A stretch of 64,000 nt of DNA from Streptomyces sp. CB01373 (GTDB lineage Bacteria > Actinomycetota > Actinomycetes > Streptomycetales > Streptomycetaceae): assembly GCF_002803075.1 (NCBI RefSeq), contig NZ_NNBK01000002.1, forward strand, positions 1-64,000, in the 5' to 3' direction. Made by a program: the position numbers and the translations under genes. Positions 1-10,297 of this stretch are shown piece after piece (within the stretch, counting starts at the first letter, position 1; every line of letters begins with the position of its first letter). The notes beneath the pieces are model-generated. The model saw only the letters and a program-made list of their open reading frames with translations. It was not told the origin of the DNA and searched no databases.

Positions 1-255
1 GCATAGCCTCAAACGAGATCACCGAGTGGCCGTCGATACACCACTCCAGCGGACGTGACCCCTCCGGCTCGGCCTCTGCCCCCAGTGGCCATTCAGGTGA
101 AAAATGTGACGTTGCCCGCTCCTGGTGCCGAGGGCCAGTGGAGTGAACTTCGGCCCCACACGGCGACGCCGGAGGTCGGCAAGCAGTGGACCGATACGGG
201 GGTCGAGGGAGTGCCCGGGGCTTCGTCGTGTGCGATGAAACCCGGCCTGACCAGC
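1..255. other. Left window edge, no gene seen
   Basis: I find no credible gene here. The overlapping reading frames lack Streptomyces codon bias, a ribosome binding site and recognisable motifs. It is the region downstream of the tRNA gene and its terminator. Confidence 0.5.
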
Positions 256-280
256 GAAAAGCCCTCCCCAGAGGGAGGGC
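256..280 (-). terminator. Rho-independent terminator of the tRNA-Arg gene
   Basis: On the minus strand GCCCTCC and GGAGGGC form a hairpin with a six-base loop, followed directly by TTTT. It lies seven bases past the tRNA 3' CCA. The stem plus T-run on the tRNA strand is a classic intrinsic terminator, uncommon in such GC-rich DNA. Confidence 0.8.
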
Positions 281-286
281 GGAGAC

Positions 287-362
287 TGGCGCCCCCGGCA
301 GGACTCGAACCTGCGGCCAAGCGCTTAGAAGGCGCCTGCTCTATCCACTGAGCTACGGGGGC
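287..362 (-). tRNA. tRNA-Arg (anticodon UCU, reads AGA)
   Basis: The reverse complement folds as a cloverleaf. The acceptor is GCCCCCG paired with CGGGGGC, the D arm contains AGCTCAGTGGATAGAGC, the anticodon loop is CTTCTAA with anticodon TCT, and the T arm is GCAGG-TTCGAGT-CCTGC. CCA is encoded at 287-289. AGA is a rare codon in high-GC genomes, so this tRNA serves few codons. It stands alone with its own terminator. tRNA genes can act as integration sites, but no integrase or att repeat is visible here. Confidence 0.97.
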
Positions 363-683
363 CAGGTGTGGTGGCCTCTGTCGCGGTGCCCTGGTGGGGG
401 CTGATCCGTGACATCGCCGGGGACAAGGATAGGGCTCCCGGATCCATGTCCCGGTTGCTTCGCCTCCGTGGCTCAATGTGGAGGTTCAGTGAAGCGGTCC
501 TGATAATCGCAGGCGGGTACGAATCGTGCATCGCTTTTGACGTCCGGCGCACCTGGTGTTGTGCACTCGTTATGCCTCGACTGCGCCCGCGTCCCAGTCA
601 TCCCATCCGTCCGTTGTGTCCAATCGGCGCGCAGACATGCTCATATGCTTCAGAATTCCCCTAAAATTGGGCATTCTTCACAT
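363..683. other. Intergenic, between the tRNA gene and dynA
   Basis: About 320 bases with no supported gene. It should hold the tRNA promoter on the minus strand and the dynA promoter on the plus strand. The last 40 bases are unusually AT-rich (around CCTAAAATTGGGCATTC), as expected just before a promoter or start. I cannot name a -10/-35 pair with confidence. Confidence 0.45.
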
Positions 684-2297
684 GTGGTGACCTTGGACGT
701 AAGGCCTCAGCTGCTCGACGCACTATCCGCCCTGCGCGACCGTGTCGCCGCCGCACGCTTCCCGCTGCCCCTGGCGGGGGCTCCACGCGCGCGTGCCAAC
801 CGCGACGAACTGCTCGCTCAGCTAGACGACTACTTGGTGCCGCGGTTGCGAAGGCCCCAAGCACCGTTGCTGGCGGTCGTCGGCGGGTCGACAGGCGCCG
901 GGAAGTCCACTCTCGTCAACTCGCTCGTCGGACGGCGGGTCAGCGAGGCGGGCGTGCTGCGGCCGACCACCAGGACACCGGTGCTGGTCTGCCATCCGGA
1001 GGACCACCACTGGTTCAGTGGCATGCGCGTACTGCCGGACCTCACACGCGTGTGGGTGCCCAGGGGGGATCCCGGAGCCGGCGACGACCTGCTGATGCAG
1101 GAGAGCACCCCCACCCGGGTGCTGCGCGTGGAGACCGTCGACACCCTGCCCCCCGGACTCGCTCTCCTCGACGCGCCCGACATCGACTCCCTGATCTCCG
1201 ACAACCGTGTCCTGGCCGCCGAGCTGATCTGCGCCGCCGACATCTGGGTCATGGTCACCACGGCCGCCCGCTACGCCGACGCGATCCCGTGGCACCTGCT
1301 CCGCACGGCCAAGGAGTACGACGCCACGCTGGTGACCGTCCTGGACCGGGTGCCGCACCAGGTCGCCGCGGAGGTCTCCCGCCAGTACGGGGCGCTGCTC
1401 ACCAAGGCAGGACTCGGCGAGGTACCGCGGTTCACCGTGCCGGAGCTGCCCGAGTCGGCCTGGGGCGGGGGCCTGCTGCCCGCCTCCGCCGTCGCACAGC
1501 TGCGCACCTGGCTGGTGCACCAGACCCAGGAACCCGGGGCCCGGGAGTACGCCATGGCCCGCACGGCCCAGGGCCTCCTCGACTCGCTGAAATCCCGGAT
1601 GCCCGAGCTGGCCAGCGCCACCGCCTCCCAGTACGCCGCCGCGCTGCGGCTCACCTCGGCCGTCGAGACCGCCTACGACAGTGAGCACACGCGCGTACGA
1701 GGACGGCTCCAGGCGGGGGCGGTGCTCGCCGGGGACGCCCTGAAGAGGTGGCGCGCCTTCCCCCTGGACTGCACCGCAGGGGAACTGCTCGACGCGCTCG
1801 TGGAGAGCCTGGCCGCCCTGCTGCTGTGTGCCGTCACCGCCGCCGACGAGCGCGTGGACGACGCCTGGCGGCACGAGCAGGCCGCCACGGCACCGGAGCT
1901 CGCCGACCGCGACCGCGTGTCGGAGAGCGCCGAGCACCGCATCGGCCTTGCCGTACGGCGCTGGCGGCGGGAGCTGGAGGAGTACGCCGACGACGAGGTG
2001 CGCAGGCTGGACCGGAGCCTCGCGCCGGACGCCGAGGCCGTCGCCGCCCTGGCCGCGACCGGACTGCTGGGAGGACGCCGGGCGCGGTCCGCGGGAGAGA
2101 GGCTCGCCGAGCGGATCGGCGCGCACGGAGCGCTGCGGCTGCGCGACCGCGCCGGGCGGCTGCTGACCGAACACCTGGACCGGGTGATCCACGTCGAACG
2201 AGAGCGCCGTCTGGCCCCGCTCGACGCCCTCGACGTGCACGCCGAGCCCCAGGCCGAACTCATCGCCGCGCTGTCCGTACTGCTGAAGGAGAGGTGA
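684..2297 (+). CDS. dynA: Dynamin-like GTPase DynA, sporulation septation
   Basis: This is a large GTPase of the bacterial dynamin-like group, about 537 residues. A P-loop [10 protein letters not shown] lies near residue 67, a switch segment RRPTTRTPV follows, and LLDAPDIDS serves as the G3 motif. The C-terminal half is a long charged helical region with no membrane segment. The GTG at 684 gives MVTLDVRPQ, the start I remember for this family; an ATG 39 bases upstream is in frame and not excluded. It sits three bases before a second GTPase gene. In Streptomyces venezuelae the DynA/DynB pair stabilises FtsZ rings at sporulation septa. The assignment rests on pairing, topology and the adjacent ssbB gene rather than on alignment. 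Confidence 0.78.
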   Translation: MVTLDVRPQLLDALSALRDRVAAARFPLPLAGAPRARANRDELLAQLDDYLVPRLRRPQAPLLAVVGGSTGAGKSTLVNSLVGRRVSEAGVLRPTTRTPVLVCHPEDHHWFSGMRVLPDLTRVWVPRGDPGAGDDLLMQESTPTRVLRVETVDTLPPGLALLDAPDIDSLISDNRVLAAELICAADIWVMVTTAARYADAIPWHLLRTAKEYDATLVTVLDRVPHQVAAEVSRQYGALLTKAGLGEVPRFTVPELPESAWGGGLLPASAVAQLRTWLVHQTQEPGAREYAMARTAQGLLDSLKSRMPELASATASQYAAALRLTSAVETAYDSEHTRVRGRLQAGAVLAGDALKRWRAFPLDCTAGELLDALVESLAALLLCAVTAADERVDDAWRHEQAATAPELADRDRVSESAEHRIGLAVRRWRRELEEYADDEVRRLDRSLAPDAEAVAALAATGLLGGRRARSAGERLAERIGAHGALRLRDRAGRLLTEHLDRVIHVERERRLAPLDALDVHAEPQAELIAALSVLLKER

Positions 2298-2300
2298 CCG

Positions 2301-4376
2301 GTGACCGCCGTCACTGACCAGGACCGAACGGAACACACCGATCAGAAGCAGGGCACCGTCCTCACGGACCAGGAGACGGACGGAAGGGCGGACGGAAGGG
2401 CCGGCGGGGAGCACGCGCGCGGAGACAACTGGATCCGGGACAGGGCGCCGGACGCCAGGTCCGAGGACGGCCACGGCGCCGAAGGCGTCCCGGAGGCCGA
2501 GGACGCCGAGACGCCCGGGGACGCCGGGGGACGCCGGGTCCCCGGGGCGGCGGCCCGCGACCACCAGGTGACGGGGCAGGTCAGCATGGTCAAGGAGGCC
2601 GACGTCGCCCACGCGCGCGTGGAGCACGACGACAACGACGCGCTCGGGGCGGACGACGACGCACAGAGCCGTACGGAGGCCGAGGACGCCTGGGACGACG
2701 GGCTGATCGCGCGCCGCGTCAGCGAGACGGCCGCCGCCGAACTCGTACCCGTGGAGCCCCGGCCCTCCCGGCACTCGGCCGTGCCCCCGCTGGCGTACGA
2801 CGGACCGCTGCGCTCCCGGCTCGACGCGCTGCGCGAACTGGTCGGCCTGTCCCGCACCCGGCTCGACAGCGCCACCCTCGCGGAGGCGGGCCGGGTCCTC
2901 GACGAGGCCGCGGCGCGGCGCCGGCTCTCCGGGCAGCACACCGTCGTCGCCATCGCGGGCGCCACCGGCAGCGGCAAGTCCCAGCTGTTCAACGCTCTCG
3001 CCGGCGTCGCCATCTCGGAGACCGGCGTACGGCGGCCGACCACCGCGGCTCCCATCGCGTGCAGTTGGAGCGACGGCGCGGCCGGTCTCATCGACCGGCT
3101 CGGCATCCCGGGACGGCTGCGCAGGCGCCCGGTACAGGCCCAGGACGCCGACCCGCAGCTGCGCGGCCTGGTCCTGGTGGACCTGCCCGACCACGACTCG
3201 GCGGCCGTGCAGCACCGCGAGCACGTGGACCGGATCCTGCGGCTCGTCGACGCCGTCATCTGGGTCGTCGATCCGGAGAAGTACGGGGACGCCGTCCTCC
3301 ACGAGCGCTACCTGCGGCCCATGTCCGGCCACGCGGAGGTCATGTTCGTCGTCCTCAACCAGGTCGACCGGCTGCCCGGCGAGGCCGCCGACCAGGTCCT
3401 CGACGATCTGCGACGGCTGCTCGACGAGGACGGGATCGCCCTCGGCGAGTACGGCGAGCCGGGCGCGACCGTGCTCGCGCTGTCCGCGCTCACCGGGCAC
3501 GGCGTCGGTGAGCTGCGCGAGGCGCTGGGTCAGTTCGTGGCCGAGCGCGGAGCCGCGGTGCGGCGGATCTCGGCCGACGTGGACGCCGCGGCCCAGCGCC
3601 TGCGGCCCGTCTACGCCACCCGGTCGAGCACCGGGCTCAGCGAGGAGGCGCGCGAGGAGTTCTCGGCCCGGCTCGCCGACGCGGTGGGCGCCACCGCCGC
3701 GGGCGACGCGGCCGAGCGGGCCTGGCTGCGCAACGCCAACAAGGCCTGCGGCACGCCCTGGCTGCGGCTGTGGCGGTGGTGCCGGAGCCGGCGCGAGGCA
3801 CCCACCGGACGCCTCATGCTGAGTACACAGCAGGACGAGGAGGCCACCGCGCGTCAGCGTGTCGAACACGCGGTGCGCACGGTGGCCGACCAGGCCTCGG
3901 CCGGTATGCCGGGGCCGTGGGCGCAGGCCGTGCGCGAGGCCGCCGTACGCGGTGCGCAGGGGCTGCCCGAGGCGCTGGACCAGTTGGCGGCGCGGGCCGG
4001 GCTGCCCCCGGGGCGGCCCCCGCGCCCGGGCTGGTGGCCCGTCGCGGTCCTCGCGCAGGCGGCGATGACGATCCTTCAGGTGGCCGGCGGTCTGTGGCTG
4101 GTCGGGCAGATCGCGGGGGTGATGGCGCCGAACCTGGGGGTTCCGGTGCTGCTCATGCTGGCCGGCATCGTGGGCGGGCCGCTCGTGGAGTGGAGCTGCC
4201 GGATCGCGGCGCGCGGGCCCGCACGGCGGTACGGCCAGGAGGCCGAGCGCCGACTACGGGAGGCGGCGTCGGGGTGCGGCCGGGCCCGGGTGCTGGATTC
4301 GGTGGCGGCGGAACTCCTGCGATATCGGGAGGTGCGGGAGCAGTACGCGCTGGTGAAGGGAGCTGGGGTCGGATGA
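2301..4376 (+). CDS. dynB: Membrane dynamin-like GTPase DynB
   Basis: A 691-residue partner GTPase. It starts with about 150 residues of acidic, disordered sequence. A GTPase domain follows, with P-loop GATGSGKSQ near residue 220, switch RRPTTAAP, G3 LVDLPDHDS and an NQVD G4 motif. Near the C-terminus are two hydrophobic segments (from AVLAQAAMTILQVAGGLWL and GVPVLLMLAGIVGGPLV) that fit a paired membrane anchor. GTG at 2301 follows AAGGAGAGG, and only three bases separate it from dynA, so the two are co-transcribed. A cytosolic DynA plus a membrane-anchored DynB is the arrangement known in Streptomyces, where they support FtsZ ladders in sporulating hyphae. Confidence 0.78.
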   Translation: MTAVTDQDRTEHTDQKQGTVLTDQETDGRADGRAGGEHARGDNWIRDRAPDARSEDGHGAEGVPEAEDAETPGDAGGRRVPGAAARDHQVTGQVSMVKEADVAHARVEHDDNDALGADDDAQSRTEAEDAWDDGLIARRVSETAAAELVPVEPRPSRHSAVPPLAYDGPLRSRLDALRELVGLSRTRLDSATLAEAGRVLDEAAARRRLSGQHTVVAIAGATGSGKSQLFNALAGVAISETGVRRPTTAAPIACSWSDGAAGLIDRLGIPGRLRRRPVQAQDADPQLRGLVLVDLPDHDSAAVQHREHVDRILRLVDAVIWVVDPEKYGDAVLHERYLRPMSGHAEVMFVVLNQVDRLPGEAADQVLDDLRRLLDEDGIALGEYGEPGATVLALSALTGHGVGELREALGQFVAERGAAVRRISADVDAAAQRLRPVYATRSSTGLSEEAREEFSARLADAVGATAAGDAAERAWLRNANKACGTPWLRLWRWCRSRREAPTGRLMLSTQQDEEATARQRVEHAVRTVADQASAGMPGPWAQAVREAAVRGAQGLPEALDQLAARAGLPPGRPPRPGWWPVAVLAQAAMTILQVAGGLWLVGQIAGVMAPNLGVPVLLMLAGIVGGPLVEWSCRIAARGPARRYGQEAERRLREAASGCGRARVLDSVAAELLRYREVREQYALVKGAGVG

Positions 4377-4400
4377 GGGGCGGTCTTCGCCGGTAGGTGG

Positions 4401-4468
4401 GGCGAGGGGCGGGCTTCACCCGTGAGGCGGCTTCACCCGTGAGGCGGGCGAGGGGCGGGCTTCACCCG
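4401..4468. repeat. Short direct and tandem repeats downstream of dynB
   Basis: GGCGAGGGGCGGGCTTCACC recurs at 4401 and 4447. Between the copies a 17-base unit, GGCTTCACCCGTGAGGC, is repeated twice in tandem (4412-4445). The block lies between dynB and ssbB and has no coding potential. It may be a simple slippage product or part of a weak terminator. Confidence 0.7.
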
Positions 4469-4658
4469 CAAGGGTGGGGGAGTTTTCCACAGGCAGGCGG
4501 CGGTCCACAGCGCTCGGCGGGCTCGGCCCGTACGGAGGCAGTCTGGTCCCGCGGCGATCGCGACGAACGCGGTCGTCACGACAGACGCAGCCGTACGGGA
4601 CGAGCCCGTACGCATGTCCGCCCGGGCCGGGCGTCCGGGCGAGGGAGGGGTTTCGACG

Positions 4659-5126
4659 ATGAACGAGACGATCGTCTGCACCGTGGGCAACGTGGCGACG
4701 CAGCCGGTGCACCGGGAGCTGCCCTCGGGCGCCTCGGCGCGGTTCCGGCTGGCGGTGACCTCGCGCTACTGGGACCGGGAGAAAGCTGCCTGGACGGACG
4801 GCCACACCAACTTCTTCACGGTGTGGGCCAACCGCCAGCTCGCCGCCAACGCGGTGGCGTCACTGACCGTGGGCGACCCGGTCATCGTGCAGGGCCGGCT
4901 GAAGGTGCGCACCGAGACCCGCGACGGCACCAGCCGGACCTCGGCGGACATCGACGCCCTGGCGATCGGCCACGACCTGACGCGGGGCACGTCGGCCTTC
5001 CGTCGCACCGTCAGGGCGGAGCCGCAGACGGCGAGTCCGCCTCCACAACCGGAGCCCACGTGGGAGACGGCTCCCTCGGACACCGGGTCTTCGCAGGAGC
5101 CGGAACCTGCCGTTGCTGCCTGCTGA
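4659..5126 (+). CDS. ssbB: Single-stranded DNA-binding protein SsbB
   Basis: A 155-residue protein with an N-terminal OB fold (MNETIVCTVGNVATQPV, then FRLAVTSRYWD, TNFFTVWANRQLA and GDPVIVQGRLKVRTE) and a variable C-terminal tail. It lacks the DDxIPF acidic tip of housekeeping SsbA and ends in EPAVAAC. Streptomyces has a second SSB, SsbB, linked to chromosome segregation in sporulation. This protein fits that paralogue, and so does its position beside dynAB. The ATG at 4659 is chosen because GAGGGAGGGG precedes it and the OB fold begins at once. The in-frame upstream start at 4614 adds only low-complexity residues. Binding of ssDNA is expected; the specialised role is inferred. Confidence 0.85.
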   Translation: MNETIVCTVGNVATQPVHRELPSGASARFRLAVTSRYWDREKAAWTDGHTNFFTVWANRQLAANAVASLTVGDPVIVQGRLKVRTETRDGTSRTSADIDALAIGHDLTRGTSAFRRTVRAEPQTASPPPQPEPTWETAPSDTGSSQEPEPAVAAC

Positions 5127-5307
5127 GGTGATCTTGGTGATAACGATTGCGATTCGGATCAGTGATCTGACGATACGACAGCGAAGTCCTGGTGTGCGGG
5201 CTCCATAGGATGCCGGACACAGCTCTCTGGGCTTGTCACTGGGCTTGAAGATTCTGCCGGTGGGACCGCACCCCCACGTCAACGGGTCCTGCTCGAAGGG
5301 GATTTCT

Positions 5308-6711
5308 GTGTTTGCTTACTCTGCGCCGTCCGCGCGCAGGCGGGGGGCGGCTCGGCTCGCCGCCGCCACCCTGGTCTCCGGTTTCGTCGCCGCCGGTCTG
5401 ATGACCGCCGCCGGCCCGGCCGCCGCCGACGGCATGCCGCAGAGTCCGGGCGGCGCGACCGCCACCATCGGCAGTCTGAAGACCTACGGCACCGCCGTCA
5501 TCCATGACGGCGGCGATGACCACCAGGTCTCCGCGGGCCTGTTCGAGATGTCCGTCGACGGCGGCGGGACCCTGCAGACGTACTGCATAGACGTGCACAA
5601 CCCCACGCAGCGGGACGCCAAGTACCGCGAGACGCCGTGGAGCGGCACCTCGCTGGCCACTAACAAGAACGCCGGGAAGATCCGCTGGATCCTGCAGAAC
5701 TCCTACCCGCAGGTCAACGATCTCGCGGCGCTCGCCGAGAAGGCCGGCGTCAGGAACCTCACCGAGCAGGACGCGGCGGCCGGCACCCAGGTGGCCATCT
5801 GGCGCTACTCCGACGGCGCGGACGTCGACGCCGTCGACCCGCGGGCCGAGAAGCTCGCGGACTACCTGGAGAAGAGCGCCGGTGACCTGCCCGAGCCTCG
5901 CGCCTCGCTCACCATCGACCCGCCCGCGGTCTCCGGTCACCCGGGCGAGCGGCTCGGCCCGGTGACGGTGCACACCAACGCGAGCAGCGTGACCCTGACA
6001 CCTCCGGCGGGCGCCGCCACCAGCGGTGTGCGGATCGTCGGCAAGAAGGGCGAGGAGATCACGTCCGCCCAGGACGGCAGCCAGGTGTTCTTCGACGTGC
6101 CCGAGGACGCCGGGGACGGCTCGGCGACGCTGACCGCGCAGGCCTCCACCACGGTGCCGGTCGGCCGCGCCTTCACCTCCGACAGCCGCAGCCAGACCCA
6201 GATCCTGGCCGGCTCCAGCGAGTCCACGGTCTCCGCCACCAGCGGCGCGACCTGGGCCGCCGGGGGCGCGATACCCGCCCTGTCCGCGGTGAAGAACTGC
6301 GCCGAGGGCGCTCTGGAGATCAGCGCGGCCAACAAGGGCGACGAGCCGTTCACCTTCGAGCTGATGGACACCCGGTACACCATCGCCGCGGGCGGGTCCG
6401 AGACGATCATGATCCCGCTCCAGGAGGACCAGGCGTACGACTTCACGATCAGGGACCCCGGCGGCAACGCGCAGCGCTTCGCCGGCGTCCTCGACTGCCG
6501 CACCCACGGCAGCCCGAGCGGCACCGTGACCCAGACCGTCGGCGAACCCACCCCCGTCATGGCGGGAGGCGACATCTCGCCCAACCCCAACCTCGCCGAG
6601 ACCGGCGGTACCAGCACCACTCCGCTGATCGCCGCCATCGGCCTCAGCCTGCTGGTTCTGGGCGCCACGGCCCTGAGCATCGTCCACAAGAGGAAGAGCG
6701 CCGGGAACTGA
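5308..6711 (+). CDS. Secreted thioester-domain (TQXA) protein with LAETG sortase anchor
   Basis: A 467-residue surface protein. A signal peptide with an RRR n-region and an Ala-rich core ends near AAADG. A thioester domain follows: Cys93 in TYCIDV and Gln161 in GTQVAIW are the pair expected to form the internal Cys-Gln thioester. In Gram-positive pathogens such domains bind host surfaces covalently. The middle is Ig-like, and LAETG lies at 429-433 with a TM helix and HKRKS tail, the class E sortase signal common in actinomycetes. GTG at 5308 follows GAAGGGGA with good spacing; upstream in-frame codons would spoil the signal peptide. In a soil Streptomyces the ligand is unknown; hyphal or surface attachment is a guess. 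Confidence 0.85.
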   Translation: MFAYSAPSARRRGAARLAAATLVSGFVAAGLMTAAGPAAADGMPQSPGGATATIGSLKTYGTAVIHDGGDDHQVSAGLFEMSVDGGGTLQTYCIDVHNPTQRDAKYRETPWSGTSLATNKNAGKIRWILQNSYPQVNDLAALAEKAGVRNLTEQDAAAGTQVAIWRYSDGADVDAVDPRAEKLADYLEKSAGDLPEPRASLTIDPPAVSGHPGERLGPVTVHTNASSVTLTPPAGAATSGVRIVGKKGEEITSAQDGSQVFFDVPEDAGDGSATLTAQASTTVPVGRAFTSDSRSQTQILAGSSESTVSATSGATWAAGGAIPALSAVKNCAEGALEISAANKGDEPFTFELMDTRYTIAAGGSETIMIPLQEDQAYDFTIRDPGGNAQRFAGVLDCRTHGSPSGTVTQTVGEPTPVMAGGDISPNPNLAETGGTSTTPLIAAIGLSLLVLGATALSIVHKRKSAGN

Positions 6712-6772
6712 CCTAGCGTGGTGGTGGGACATCGAGCGGATGCCCGGCACCGGCCGTTGAACGGGATGTGAC

Positions 6773-7090
6773 ATGACCGTGCGCGCGAGCAGGACAGACT
6801 CCGACACAGCGCCTGCCGGCGCGCCGGTTCCGATCACCAAGCCCCACGGCGCCCGCGCCGCGGCCGAACAGGTCGTCGAGGGTGACACGGTGACCGTCTC
6901 CCTGGGCGGTCTCCGCTTCGAACTGCCGCCGCGTGACCAGCTCGCCTACCTCGCGGGCCTCGGTCTCCTCACGGCGTTCGACCTCATCGAATGGCCGGTC
7001 GCGCTCGCCATCGCCGTCGGACACGAACTGGCCCGCACCCACCGCGGCAAAACCCTCCGCGAGTTCGGCGACGCCCTGGAACAGGCATGA
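6773..7090 (+). CDS. Small conserved hypothetical protein
   Basis: A 105-residue protein I do not recognise by function. The N-terminal 40 residues are polar and probably disordered. The middle (GDTVTVSLGGLRFELPPRD) looks like two beta strands. It ends with a moderately hydrophobic helix (LAYLAGLGLLTAFDLIEWPVALAIAVGHEL) that could associate with the membrane. ATG at 6773 has only a weak GGGATG-like site upstream. It follows the thioester protein by 61 bases on the same strand, so co-transcription is possible. Codon use is typical of the window and it reads as a real gene. Confidence 0.6.
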   Translation: MTVRASRTDSDTAPAGAPVPITKPHGARAAAEQVVEGDTVTVSLGGLRFELPPRDQLAYLAGLGLLTAFDLIEWPVALAIAVGHELARTHRGKTLREFGDALEQA

Positions 7091-7471
7091 GCCACTCGTC
7101 CCCACCGGGCCCGCGGGCTCTTCGCGTGCCCGGCAGGGACGCCCGGAGCTGCGGGCGGACGCTGCCCGTGTAACGGTGCCGCACCGCGCACAGCCGGGCC
7201 AGGTCCTTCTCGAAGCCCCGGGTGTCGGCGGCGCCGACAGGCTCGGCGGTCGGCAGCTATTCGTGGGCCCCCAAGCAGCGTGTGAGACGTCTGTCAGACC
7301 TGAGGCACGGACCTCGACGGCAACCCGCGGTGACGGACGGGCCTCAGTCGCCGGCAGCGAAGCCGCAGGTCAGAGCCCCCCGGCCGCACGCGTTTCCTCC
7401 CAGGGGTGGCGGTACGGCAAGATGGGGTGTATCTGCCCACTGCCTGATTTCAAGCTGCCGGACGGTTTCTC
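7091..7471. other. Intergenic, upstream of ettA
   Basis: About 380 bases without a supported gene. An imperfect hairpin (7105-7133) just after the previous stop may terminate transcription. CAAGAT at 7418-7423 resembles a -10 element and would give an ettA leader of roughly 40 bases, but no good -35 is visible. I see no riboswitch or small RNA. Confidence 0.4.
7105..7133 (+). terminator. Possible terminator hairpin after the 105-aa gene
   Basis: CCGGGCCCG and CGTGCCCGG pair with one mismatch around an 11-base loop, 15 bases past the stop codon. There is no T-run, so this is only a structural guess. Confidence 0.35.
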
Positions 7472-9136
<1,665 letters not shown>

Positions 9137-9145
9137 TCGAAGCAG

Positions 9146-9562
9146 ATGCGCCACATCTACCGCTGCCCGCTGCGCTGGGCGGACATGGACGCGTACGGCC
9201 ACGTCAACAACGTGGTGTTCCTCCGCTACCTGGAGGAGGCACGCATCGATTTCCTGTTCCGCCCGGACAAGGAGTTCAAGCAGGGGTCCGTGGTGGCGCG
9301 TCACGAGATCGACTACAAGCGCCAGCTCGTCCACCGGCACGCGCCGGTGGACATCGAGCTGTGGGTCACCGAGATCAAGGCGGCGTCCTTCACCCTCACC
9401 TACGAGGTCAAGGACGGCGAGCAGATCTATGTCCGCGCCTCGACGGTGATCGTGCCGTTCGACTTCGAGGCGCAGCGTCCGCGCCGGATCACCGCGGAGG
9501 AGCGCGAGTTCCTCGAGGAGTACACCGACGCGGGCGACAAGGAGGAGGCCGTCGCCGCATGA
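9146..9562 (+). CDS. Hotdog-fold acyl-CoA thioesterase (4HBT family)
   Basis: A 138-residue single hotdog domain. The opening RWADMDAYGHVNNVVFLRYLEEARIDF is the classic 4-hydroxybenzoyl-CoA thioesterase signature, with the Asp/His region at DAYGHVNN, and it continues with RHEIDYKRQL and RASTVIVPFD. It should hydrolyse an acyl-CoA thioester; the substrate is unknown. It starts nine bases after ettA and its stop overlaps the next start (ATGA), so it is a middle cistron. Length and motifs are complete. Confidence 0.88.
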   Translation: MRHIYRCPLRWADMDAYGHVNNVVFLRYLEEARIDFLFRPDKEFKQGSVVARHEIDYKRQLVHRHAPVDIELWVTEIKAASFTLTYEVKDGEQIYVRASTVIVPFDFEAQRPRRITAEEREFLEEYTDAGDKEEAVAA

Positions 9563-10284
9563 CGGCCCTCCACCTCGCCGACGGGACGGAGGCGGCGGAC
9601 CTCGCCGCCTTCCTCTCCCGGCTGCTGCACTACGACCGTTCCGCCGCGGTGCGGCTTCAGGCGGCGGGAACCGCGCTCGCCGTCTTCGGACGGCCGGCGT
9701 CCTTCGAGGTGCTGGCGGTGCGCGCGGTGCGGCTCGCCGAGCCGTACCGGAACGACCCCGACACCACCCTCGACGTGACCGTCTCCGCGGGTGAACTGCT
9801 TGAGTCCGTCGACGAGTCGGCGGCCACGGCCGCCGTCCCGGCGGCGGTGACCGGGCCGCCGTGGGCGGGCGTCCTGCCCCCGCGCGGCGGCTGGCGGACC
9901 GAGCCGGGTCTGCCCCCGGTCGGCGCCCTGGGTGCGACGGTGGCCGCCGCGGTCACCGAATTCCGCACCCGTACGGGGGAGCTGGCGCAGGAGCGCCGCA
10001 CGCGCGCCGAACTCGACCGGATCGGGCGGGAGATCTGGTCCCGGCTGGTCGGCGGGACCCAACTGCCCGTGCGAGCCGTGCACGCGGCGCAGTCGCTGCG
10101 GTTCCTCAGGCCCCCCACCGCTGCCGGTGAGGGGGAGACCGCGAAGCCCCCGGCGGCCTCCGGCGAGGAGGACCTCGCGCTGCTGTCGTCGGGGACGTGG
10201 CTGCGGCTGCGGACCCCTTATGGGTCGATCGCGGTACGGCGCGCGGAGGCCGGACTCGGCAGCCTGGGTGTCAGCGTCCGCTGA
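9559..10284 (+). CDS. Conserved hypothetical protein coupled to the thioesterase gene
   Basis: A 241-residue acidic soluble protein that I cannot assign. It starts at an ATGA overlap with the thioesterase stop, which implies translational coupling. An N-terminal alpha/beta region (MTALHLADGTEAADLAAFLSRLL) precedes a helical middle and a short basic C-terminus. No metal or nucleotide motif is visible and there are no TM segments. Longer in-frame starts run back through the thioesterase and are ignored. It converges on the ABC operon with only 13 bases between the stops. Confidence 0.75.
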   Translation: MTALHLADGTEAADLAAFLSRLLHYDRSAAVRLQAAGTALAVFGRPASFEVLAVRAVRLAEPYRNDPDTTLDVTVSAGELLESVDESAATAAVPAAVTGPPWAGVLPPRGGWRTEPGLPPVGALGATVAAAVTEFRTRTGELAQERRTRAELDRIGREIWSRLVGGTQLPVRAVHAAQSLRFLRPPTAAGEGETAKPPAASGEEDLALLSSGTWLRLRTPYGSIAVRRAEAGLGSLGVSVR

Positions 10285-10297
10285 CCGCGAGCGGCAC

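Noticed and set aside
287..362. tRNA gene as an integration site
   Set aside because: No integrase, direct repeat of the tRNA 3' end or change in base composition is seen nearby.
822..3869. 1015-residue minus-strand open frame over dynA/dynB
   Set aside because: It is a GC-bias shadow of the two GTPase genes; it has no motifs and low-complexity Gly/Arg/Val composition.
4470..4515. Replication origin signal from CCACA motifs
   Set aside because: Only two loose DnaA-like boxes are present, and no dnaA, dnaN or box cluster is near.
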